DNA of 12,333 bases from the NCBI GenBank assembly GCA_021159845.1, contig JAGHDS010000277.1, positions 1-12,333 on the forward strand. The letters are read 5' to 3'. Below the pieces are notes generated by a model. That model was not told the origin of the DNA, made no database searches, and was given only the letters and a program-made list of their open reading frames with translations. The DNA comes from Anaerolineae bacterium (GTDB taxonomy: Bacteria > Chloroflexota > Anaerolineae > DUEN01). Positions 6,131 through 12,333 of this stretch are shown here, in pieces (the first letter of the stretch is position 1; every line of letters starts with the position of its first letter). Made by a program: the position numbers and the translations under genes.

Positions 6131-6941
6131 TGATCATCTACGACGTCTCGGCAAACAACCGAACGTGTTGCCCTTGCTAGATGGTCAGGGCAGCTCTCGC
6201 CGATCGCCGCGATTCCGTCCGTTCTTCCCGCCGTCCGGAGGGGAGTCTCAGGGGGCCTCCACCGCTGGGCGGGGGATGGGAGAGGACGATCAGCAGGCTC
6301 AGTTGCAGCGCATGGCGGACGAATGGGCCGCAAAGTTGGCCGAGGTGGACAAAGTGCTGCAACAGGCTCATCAGCGGGCGGATGCGTTAGCGGAGCAGGC
6401 AAGGACAGAGGGGTATCAAGCTGGCTACGAGGAGGGATATGCAAAGGGGTATGCCGAGGGAATGGAGGCGGCTCAGCATTCCCTGGACCAGGAGGTGGCA
6501 CAGGTTCGAGCTGTGGCGCAGGCGGCGGCTCGGGCCCGGCAGCAGATGCTAGAAGACCTGGAGGAGGAAGTCGTTTCCTTGGCGCTGGCCGTTGCGCGGA
6601 AGGTCATCGGGGACGAGGCACAGCGGAGCGAAGCTGTGATCGCTCAGGTCGTTCAGAAGGCGATCCGACAACTCGGGCGGCGCGGCCCATATCGTATCCG
6701 CTTGAATCCGCGAGATGCTCAACGCCTGATGGAGCGATGGGGTGATCGCGATGAATTGGATGGTGTGGAATGGGAGCTGGTGCCAGATGAACGGATTACC
6801 CCGGGTGGGTGCATCCTGGAAAGTGGAGTGGCGGTTATAGATGCTCGCTTGGAAGTGCAGTTTGAGCGCCTTTGGAGAGGGCTTCTAGGGGTTCAGGATA
6901 CGGCATTGGCGCAGGAGCTATCGGATGAACCCGGTGATTGA
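6123..6941 (+). CDS. fliH: Flagellar assembly protein FliH (ATPase regulator), TTG start
   Basis: FliH dimerises, binds and restrains the FliI ATPase, and docks it at the C-ring and export gate. With the TTG at 6123 the protein has 272 residues. Residues 1-55 are basic, Pro/Ser-rich and probably disordered; 58-95 are coiled coil. A GxxxG repeat series, typical of FliH, occurs at Gly97, 101, 105, 109 and 113 (EGYQAGYEEGYAKGYAEGM). A second helical region (115-165) and the C-terminal domain, with the block PGGCILESGVAVIDARLE (227-244), complete the family pattern. The alternative GTG at 6102 would add seven residues. The start overlaps the fliG stop by 8 bp and the stop overlaps fliI by 17 bp, a sign of translational coupling. 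Confidence 0.92.
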   Translation: MSSDHLRRLGKQPNVLPLLDGQGSSRRSPRFRPFFPPSGGESQGASTAGRGMGEDDQQAQLQRMADEWAAKLAEVDKVLQQAHQRADALAEQARTEGYQAGYEEGYAKGYAEGMEAAQHSLDQEVAQVRAVAQAAARARQQMLEDLEEEVVSLALAVARKVIGDEAQRSEAVIAQVVQKAIRQLGRRGPYRIRLNPRDAQRLMERWGDRDELDGVEWELVPDERITPGGCILESGVAVIDARLEVQFERLWRGLLGVQDTALAQELSDEPGD

Positions 6942-8271
6942 TCTGCGCAAGTACCACGATCTGCTGACTGATCTGACGCCGTTGCGATGCCAGGGACGAG
7001 TGGTTCAGGTAATTGGGTTGACTATTGAGGCGGAGGGCCTGGCATCGCGGTTGGGAGAGGTGTGCTACGTTTACCCGGCTGGCGGCGAGAATCCGGTGGC
7101 GGCCGAGGTGGTGGGCTTCCGGGCGGATCGAACGTTGTTGATGCCATTGGGGGAGATGGGGGGTATCCAGCCGGGCAGCCCGGTCGTCGCTAGTGGTACC
7201 CCCTTCACCATCCCTGTTGGCCCTAGGTTGTTGGGGCGAGTGCTCGACGGCTTAGGGCGTCCCCTGGATGGCAAGGGCACTTTGGTAGGGGAGCACCGGT
7301 CGCCCCTGGCCAGCACAGCACCACACCCACTCCGGCGCCGGATGATCTCCGAGCCCTTGGCAACAGGAATCCGGGCCATTGATGGTCTGTTGACGTGTGG
7401 TAAGGGACAACGCATTGGGATCTTCGCCGGTAGCGGTGTGGGCAAGAGCACGCTGCTGGGTATGATCGCTCGACATGCTGCTGCTGACGTTAACGTGATC
7501 GCTTTGATCGGGGAACGCGGGCGCGAGGTGCGGGAGTTTATCGAGACGAACCTGGGACCAGAAGGCTTGAAACGTTCCGTTGTTGTCGTCTCTACTTCCG
7601 ACCACCCTCCGCTGATTCGTATCAAAGGGGCCTGGACGGCGACGGCTATCGCTGAGTACTTTCGGGATCAGGGATTGGATGTGATCTTCATGATGGACTC
7701 GGTGACTCGCTTCGCGATGGCTCAACGGGAGGTCGGGCTCGCCGTCGGTGAGCCGCCCGCGATGAAGGCCTATCCGCCGTCGGTGTTCGCTTTGTTGCCT
7801 AAATTGATGGAACGCACCGGCGCGGGAGAGAAAGGGACGATCACGGGCTTTTACACTGTCCTGGTGGAATCGGATGATATGAATGAGCCCATTGCCGACG
7901 CAGTCCGGAGCATCCTGGATGGGCATATTGTATTGAGCCGGGCGCTGGCGAGTGAGAACCACTATCCGGCTATAGATATCCTTCAAAGCGTGAGCCGTCT
8001 GATGCCCAGCATCACGACCCATGAACATCAGCGAGCAGCTGGTCGGTTGCGGGAGACGTTGGCTACTTACGAACGAGCGAGAGATCTGGTGAACATCGGC
8101 GCTTACGTGGCGGGCAGTAATCCGCAGATCGATCATGCCTTAGCGATGTTGCCAGCGATCCAGCGCTTCCTGCGCCAGGGGGCCGATGAGGTAACATCCC
8201 TGGAACAGTCGGTCGCTCAGTTGCTCTCGATGTTCCCATCGGATGTCGATGCGCAGGAGCGTAGCCAGTGA
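6925..8271 (+). CDS. fliI: Flagellum-specific ATP synthase FliI (export ATPase)
   Basis: FliI is the F1-beta-like hexameric ATPase that energises substrate unfolding and entry at the cytoplasmic face of the flagellar export gate. The 448-residue length matches the family (457 in E. coli). The Walker A motif is AGSGVGKST (168-176), the GERGREV segment holds the likely catalytic Glu197, and Walker B is LDVIFMMDS (251-259) with Asp258. The block PSVFALLPKLMERTG (285-299) is a hallmark of type III ATPases rather than F1 subunits. AGGAG at 6913-6917 is spaced 7 nt from the ATG. The first 17 bp overlap fliH. A 73-bp gap without a recognised gene follows before fliJ. Confidence 0.97.
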   Translation: MNPVIDLRKYHDLLTDLTPLRCQGRVVQVIGLTIEAEGLASRLGEVCYVYPAGGENPVAAEVVGFRADRTLLMPLGEMGGIQPGSPVVASGTPFTIPVGPRLLGRVLDGLGRPLDGKGTLVGEHRSPLASTAPHPLRRRMISEPLATGIRAIDGLLTCGKGQRIGIFAGSGVGKSTLLGMIARHAAADVNVIALIGERGREVREFIETNLGPEGLKRSVVVVSTSDHPPLIRIKGAWTATAIAEYFRDQGLDVIFMMDSVTRFAMAQREVGLAVGEPPAMKAYPPSVFALLPKLMERTGAGEKGTITGFYTVLVESDDMNEPIADAVRSILDGHIVLSRALASENHYPAIDILQSVSRLMPSITTHEHQRAAGRLRETLATYERARDLVNIGAYVAGSNPQIDHALAMLPAIQRFLRQGADEVTSLEQSVAQLLSMFPSDVDAQERSQ

Positions 8272-8344
8272 TCTACGAATCCCGCGGCGGGCTTGTTGAA
8301 ATGCTGCGTGGCGTTCGTGACCTGCCATCGCTTGGGAGAGGAAA

Positions 8345-8797
8345 ATGGGAAGGAGTCGCTTCCGTCTTGAGCCGGTCCTTTCTTACCGTGAGTCGGTAGT
8401 AGAGGCGCGCGAGCTAGAACTGGCGAAGGCCATTCAAGCCCAGGTTCGTGCGGAGCACGCTCTGCATGCCTTGCGGAAGGAGCGGGCGCGGGCTTTGAAG
8501 ATGGTTCGGAATATGCACCGCGCCGCCCGGATCGACCCGCTTAAGCTGACGGCCGCTGAGTCCTACCTCACGCGACTCGAGGCTGATCTAGAGCGACAGG
8601 GTGCCACGGTAAGAGAGCTGGCTCAGCGGACTGAACAATGCCGGGTGACCTTGCACGAGGCGCTGAAGGACAAGAAAAAAATCGAGCATTTGAAGGAGCA
8701 GGAAGAGCAGCGCCGTGCCTGGGAGGAGGCTCGAGCTGAGCAGGCCCAACTCGATGAGCTGAGTACCGTGCAGTATAACAGGCGAAAGGTGGTTTAG
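8345..8797 (+). CDS. fliJ: Flagellar export chaperone-escort protein FliJ
   Basis: FliJ is a small antiparallel coiled coil that sits in the centre of the FliI hexamer, like gamma in F1, and links it to FlhA. The 150-residue protein (147 in E. coli) is almost entirely charged helix. The conserved pattern is present: an N-terminal FRLEPVLSYRESVVEARE-like segment (6-23), two long heptad-rich helices (about 15-60 and 70-135), and HEALKDKKKIEHLKEQEEQ (104-122) with the terminal LDELSTVQYNRR (136-147). The ATG follows GGGAGAGG with suitable spacing. Sequence conservation in FliJ is low across phyla, so order after fliI supports the call. Confidence 0.92.
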   Translation: MGRSRFRLEPVLSYRESVVEARELELAKAIQAQVRAEHALHALRKERARALKMVRNMHRAARIDPLKLTAAESYLTRLEADLERQGATVRELAQRTEQCRVTLHEALKDKKKIEHLKEQEEQRRAWEEARAEQAQLDELSTVQYNRRKVV

Positions 8798-8801
8798 CCC
8801 G

Positions 8802-9338
8802 ATGGGAGAGCTGTTTAATCAGGTAAGTGCGGATTTCGCTATCGCTCATGTGCAGACCGCCATTCTGCGGCGGATAGCCGAGCGGTTGATGGAGCGAGCT
8901 CGACTTGCCTCGGAGAGGGCGAGACGGGATGTCCCGGAGCGAGGTAATCCGGCTCGTTTCGATACCTTGATCGAGGCTGCCGCCCGGCGATATGGGGTTC
9001 CGGCTGACCTGATTCGGGCTGTCATCCGAGCTGAGTCGAACTTCGACCCTAAAGCCGTATCCGTTGCTGGAGCAAAGGGGTTGATGCAGCTTATGGATAC
9101 CACGGCGAGGGCTTTAGGGGTCGAGGACAGCTTTGACCCCGTGCAGAACATTGAGGGTGGGACCGCGTACCTGCGACAGTTGCTCGATCGCTATGGGCGG
9201 GTATCTCTAGCCCTGGCAGCCTACAACGCTGGTCCGGGGGTCGTGGATCGCTATGGCGGGATCCCGCCTTATGAAGAGACCAGAACTTACGTGCGTCGAG
9301 TACTGCAAATGGCCGCGATGAACGAGTGGCAGGCCTGA
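8802..9338 (+). CDS. Lytic transglycosylase (SLT domain) in the flagellar operon
   Basis: Residues 52-170 form a soluble lytic transglycosylase domain that cleaves peptidoglycan glycan strands. Family motifs are intact: VIRAESNFDP with catalytic Glu78, GAKGLMQLM (90-98), NIEGGTAYLRQLL (116-128) and LALAAYNAGPGVV (137-149). The total length is only 178 residues. There is no signal peptide; the first 50 residues are a charged amphipathic helix. Beginning 4 bp after fliJ and lying before flgB, it is probably the enzyme that opens the wall for the rod, functionally replacing the muramidase domain of FlgJ. How it crosses the membrane is unclear; export through the flagellar apparatus is an inference. 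No standard gene symbol is assigned. Confidence 0.92.
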   Translation: MGELFNQVSADFAIAHVQTAILRRIAERLMERARLASERARRDVPERGNPARFDTLIEAAARRYGVPADLIRAVIRAESNFDPKAVSVAGAKGLMQLMDTTARALGVEDSFDPVQNIEGGTAYLRQLLDRYGRVSLALAAYNAGPGVVDRYGGIPPYEETRTYVRRVLQMAAMNEWQA

Positions 9339-9427
9339 GGTGGCGCGGCCTCTTGTGTCCTGAATGGGCGGGAAGTGGAATTTGCTGAACGATCAGAGAG
9401 TTTCGTGGAAAGGGGATGAGGTGAACT

Positions 9428-9850
9428 ATGGGGCTCTTTCTTGGGGATACCACGATAGAGCTGATGCAGAGGGCGTTGACGGGACTTTCTTTGCGTGAGC
9501 AGGTGATCAGTAACAACCTGGCGAACTTGAACACTCCCGGCTTCAAGGCTTCCGAGGTCGTTTTCGAGTCGGAGTTGCGCCGAGCGTTGGAGGCGCAGCA
9601 GCGACAGCCGGTCGCTCTCGAAGCCACGCATCCGGCGCATTTCACGACTAGCCCTCGGCAGGCTTTGGATGTGCGCCCAATCGTTCGCGAGCGGGCCGAT
9701 TCGACGCTTCGGGCCGATGGCAATAATGTGGACCTGGAGCGGGAGATGGCCGCCCTCGCTGAGACGGCCATCCTGTACCAAGCCTCGGCTCAGATTGTGG
9801 CGCGCAAGTTTGCCTTACTACGGGCGATCATCACAGAGGGACGTAAGTAG
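9428..9850 (+). CDS. flgB: Flagellar basal-body rod protein FlgB
   Basis: FlgB is a proximal rod protein, exported by the flagellar type III system and assembled next to FliE. The 140-residue protein (138 in E. coli) has the N-terminal helix followed by NNLANLNTPGFK (29-40), the FlgB form of the rod motif. The region HPAHF (68-72) and the block NNVDLEREMAAL (99-110) precede a terminal amphipathic helix. ATG 9428 has GAGGTG shortly upstream. It lies 89 bp after the transglycosylase stop, a larger gap than most others here. In many bacteria flgB directly precedes flgC; here flgC is more than 6 kb upstream at the other end of the cluster. Confidence 0.95.
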   Translation: MGLFLGDTTIELMQRALTGLSLREQVISNNLANLNTPGFKASEVVFESELRRALEAQQRQPVALEATHPAHFTTSPRQALDVRPIVRERADSTLRADGNNVDLEREMAALAETAILYQASAQIVARKFALLRAIITEGRK

Positions 9851-9875
9851 GTACCATTGGTGGGGGAACGACATC

Positions 9876-12333
9876 ATGCTCGCCAGGTGGCTTTCTAGAG
9901 TGGGCGAACTTTCGTGGATCATAGTGCTTCTGCTTTGTCTGAGGATGCCCGCCGGAGCCCTCGCACAGGGGGCATCGGCTCTTACAGTGTCCATTCAGGC
10001 TGCGCGTCCGTTGAGCATGAACGTGCACGACACCTATGTGTCGGCCGTCGATCCCGGTCATCCTCACGATGCAGATCCGGTCCTCTCTATCTCGCCACAG
10101 TCGGTCGTGCTGTTGCGATTTGATCTGGGCCAGGTGCCGCCAGAAGCCGATGTGTTGCAGGCTACGCTCTCCTTATGGGTTGATAGCCGTAGTCAACCGT
10201 TACCGATGGAGGTAGTCGCCCACGTGTTAACACAGCCGTGGAGGGATGGGGCTACCTGGCTGGAGGCCGCGCCAGGGCTCCCTTGGGGGAAGCCGGGTGC
10301 GGCTGGGGATGCCGATCGGGGTGATGTGTTGGGGCGACAAATGCTCGAAGATGTGGGGCGTTGGTACGAGTGGGACGTCACATCAGCCGTACGCCAATGG
10401 CTGACGCGGCCTGCACGGGAGGCTCAGATGCTGTTGGCCGCGAAGGGGCCGGACGTTGTGTACTACCTGGCCAGCTCGGAGTGGCGCGATGCGGCCTTGC
10501 ATCCACGGCTAACCGTTCGCTATCGCGTTGGGTCGTTGGCTCAGGCTAGCGAAGGAGAGGAAACTCCCCTATCGTATGGCAAGGAGTTCTTACCAACGAT
10601 TCCTTACATTATGTACGATTGGCGTAATCGAAACTGGCAGGGCGAGGCTCCTCAACGGGGGCCTATTGGGAGCCACATCGAGTTCACGTGGGAGGATGTG
10701 AACCCCGCCCCGGGGCGCTTCGATTGGTCTCGTTACGACGAGTATCTTCGTGCAGCCCGGACGCAGTATGTGACTTTGCCCGATGGCACTTCGATTCCCA
10801 AGCCGGTCATGTTCACTTTGATGTTGGCAGGCAGTGACCAGGATGGCCGGTTCCATGACTTCACGCCGACGTGGGTTTATGAGGAGATCGGCGGGCGGCC
10901 GGAGCTCGATGGGCGTCCCGTTGGCTACGTAGTACAGCCGGGAAAATGCAATCCGGCTGCGGTGCCCCTCTACGATGATCCGCGGTGGCAGGCCGCCTTG
11001 GCGGAGCTCATTGCGGCTTTTGGGGCCCGCTACGATGGGGATCCACAGGTGGCGGGGATTTGGATCGGCGCGGGCCTGGACGACGAGACTCAGCCTACGA
11101 AGGCGGTGGGGTCATGTGATTATCCCGCTGAGCTGGAACGCTCCTTGGGTTGTGAGGCCTACATGGCGTTCCTGGAGCGGCTGATGGGATGGTACGCGGC
11201 GGCCTTCCCTCATAAGCCGTTGTGGATCCAAGCCGCCCCAGGGGCTTGCGCCGGGAAATCGGGGGCTTGGTCCCGCCGCCGGATCATGGCTCGGGCGGCC
11301 GCGCTGGGCATTGGCTACAAGGCTAACGCTCTTCAGCCGGATATGACCACGGCGATAGGTTATCTGAACAGCGCCGGTTGGCAGATCATGGACATCGCCG
11401 ATCGATACGCGGGCCAGATTCCCATCGCCTTTGAGCCAGCCTACAGCGCGCCCGTTGGAGAGGACGACCCCGTTGAATATGCCTATTGGATGGTGTATAA
11501 CGCGCTGGCTCATCATGCTACGTTCGTCGACCTGCAGCCGGAGTGGGTGGATGATCTGGACCAGGTGCCCGAGGTGTGGTCCGCGATGCAGGATAGCCTT
11601 GGACGGACGGCGGCGGACGCACCTGCCGTATGGATCATCCTTCGAGACGCAGAGTGCGAGCCGGTTATGTGGCCCAGCAGCGGCAATAGCTGTGAGCCTG
11701 GAGATTGGGATTTCTACCTGCGTCGGCTGGAGAAAGCGCCTGGGAATCACACAGTCGCTCTGCGTGAAGCCGACCTCCCGCCCCAAGCCGCTGCCCAGCC
11801 GTATGGGAGGCACGCCCGGCGCACCGATGAGGCTCATGGCAACCAGTTCATGTCCTTTGATGTGGACGACCGTTGGCAATTCGCTGGACAGCTGCCCGTG
11901 GCCTCCGGCGGGCGGGCGCGGTACGAAGTAGACGTGTGGTATCTGGACTGGGGTAACGATAGTTGGTATCTGGAATATAACGACTCGCAGGGGGAGCTTC
12001 ACCAGGTACAGGTCGTCAAAGAGGATACTCGTCGATGGCGGAAGGCGTCTTGGACTCTGAACGATCTCTTCTTAGGGAATGCTCTACCCGGTGGGGCTGA
12101 TCTCCGGTTGAATTCGGCTGGGGATGGCGATGATGTGTTCCACAAGGTGGTCGTGAGGGGAACCTGGGTGACGCCGGCTGAGCCGACACCTTCGCCCACG
12201 CTGGCGCCAACGGGGGGGCCTACGGAGCAGCCCGTTCCCACTGTGGTTCTCAAGCCGTCGCCTGTGGCATCGACGGCGACGCCGAGTCCGCCGTTGCTGC
12301 CGACACCTTCCGAGGAGAACACGACACAACCTA
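9876..12333 (+). CDS. Secreted DNRLRE / glycosidase-like multidomain protein (3' partial)
   Basis: The frame opens at ATG 9876 and has no stop before the window edge, giving at least 819 residues. Residues 1-30 are a signal peptide: basic start, hydrophobic WIIVLLLCL, cleavage likely after AGALA. Residues 52-217 match the DNRLRE domain found in Gram-positive-type and Chloroflexota surface proteins: DTYVS (52-56), VLLRFDLGQVPPEADVLQAT (78-97), YEWDVTSAVRQWL (164-176), RLTVRYR (211-217). Residues 238-590 resemble a TIM-barrel glycoside hydrolase, with IEFTWEDVNPAPGRFDWSRY (268-287) a typical entry; candidate catalytic acids are Glu404 (GLDDE) and Glu520 (IAFEP), but no NE pair is seen. Residues 655-763 form a beta-rich, possibly carbohydrate-binding module. 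From 767 a Pro/Thr/Ser linker begins, so another domain or wall anchor probably follows. It starts 25 bp after flgB behind a GGTGGGGG ribosome-site-like run, so it may be co-transcribed. Substrate unknown. Confidence 0.88.
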   Translation, partial: MLARWLSRVGELSWIIVLLLCLRMPAGALAQGASALTVSIQAARPLSMNVHDTYVSAVDPGHPHDADPVLSISPQSVVLLRFDLGQVPPEADVLQATLSLWVDSRSQPLPMEVVAHVLTQPWRDGATWLEAAPGLPWGKPGAAGDADRGDVLGRQMLEDVGRWYEWDVTSAVRQWLTRPAREAQMLLAAKGPDVVYYLASSEWRDAALHPRLTVRYRVGSLAQASEGEETPLSYGKEFLPTIPYIMYDWRNRNWQGEAPQRGPIGSHIEFTWEDVNPAPGRFDWSRYDEYLRAARTQYVTLPDGTSIPKPVMFTLMLAGSDQDGRFHDFTPTWVYEEIGGRPELDGRPVGYVVQPGKCNPAAVPLYDDPRWQAALAELIAAFGARYDGDPQVAGIWIGAGLDDETQPTKAVGSCDYPAELERSLGCEAYMAFLERLMGWYAAAFPHKPLWIQAAPGACAGKSGAWSRRRIMARAAALGIGYKANALQPDMTTAIGYLNSAGWQIMDIADRYAGQIPIAFEPAYSAPVGEDDPVEYAYWMVYNALAHHATFVDLQPEWVDDLDQVPEVWSAMQDSLGRTAADAPAVWIILRDAECEPVMWPSSGNSCEPGDWDFYLRRLEKAPGNHTVALREADLPPQAAAQPYGRHARRTDEAHGNQFMSFDVDDRWQFAGQLPVASGGRARYEVDVWYLDWGNDSWYLEYNDSQGELHQVQVVKEDTRRWRKASWTLNDLFLGNALPGGADLRLNSAGDGDDVFHKVVVRGTWVTPAEPTPSPTLAPTGGPTEQPVPTVVLKPSPVASTATPSPPLLPTPSEENTTQP

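Noticed and set aside
7252..8136. Long open frame on the - strand
   Set aside because: Antisense to fliI, a highly conserved gene; no family features.
8281..8300. CCCGCGGCGGG followed by CTTGTT in the fliI-fliJ gap, as a terminator
   Set aside because: Four-pair stem with a 3-nt loop and no T-run; termination between fliI and fliJ would also be unexpected.
9337..9352. Small GC hairpin at the end of the transglycosylase gene, terminator-like
   Set aside because: Stem of only four to five pairs and no T-run; not sufficient for a terminator.
11112..12002. Long open frame on the - strand
   Set aside because: Antisense to the secreted DNRLRE protein, whose + strand frame is continuous and shows clear domains.

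Overview
The window is one strand of co-oriented genes: every supported gene is on the + strand. Its core is a flagellar basal-body and type III export cluster in the order flgC, fliE, fliF, fliG, fliH, fliI, fliJ, a lytic transglycosylase, flgB (2614-9850). The GC-rich sequence, the DNRLRE-domain secreted protein with a Pro/Thr/Ser-rich tail, and the split of flgB from flgC suggest a member of the Chloroflexota, perhaps an Anaerolineae-like lineage. That assignment is inference from gene style; no rRNA or other taxonomic marker is present.

Left region (1-1293). The frame open from base 1 to 696 is the end of a larger protein. Its first 28 or so residues look like the C-terminal helix of a GT4-type glycosyltransferase, and five tandem TPRs follow. 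Then comes about 600 bp with no convincing gene. It holds candidate promoter elements and one strong + strand RNA hairpin (1066-1111), so it may be the promoter and leader region of the flagellar transcription unit.

Middle (1294-9850). The first gene after the leader is not a standard flagellar gene. It encodes a 418-residue protein with a glycoside-hydrolase clan A-like TIM barrel behind an unusual 140-residue N-terminus. That N-terminus contains a short motif (GASFAEALHRA) resembling the start of FliE (GASFADLARDA), which is the base of the main hypothesis here: a flagellum-associated glycan hydrolase that may be exported by the flagellar apparatus. FlgC, FliE and FlgB are proximal rod proteins, FliF the MS ring, FliG the rotor and switch protein, and FliH, FliI and FliJ the ATPase complex of the export gate. 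The transglycosylase without a signal peptide is a good candidate for opening peptidoglycan for the rod. Most flagellar junctions are tight or overlapping with good Shine-Dalgarno sequences, so translational coupling is likely. The Shine-Dalgarno positions favour an ATG at 5105 for fliG and a TTG at 6123 for fliH.

Right end (9876-12333). Only 25 bp after flgB begins a long frame that is still open at the window edge. It encodes a secreted multidomain protein of at least 819 residues: signal peptide, DNRLRE domain, TIM-barrel-like hydrolase domain, beta-rich module, and Pro/Thr/Ser-rich linker. The flagellar cluster is therefore bracketed by two different glycosidase-like proteins, the most unusual feature of the layout.
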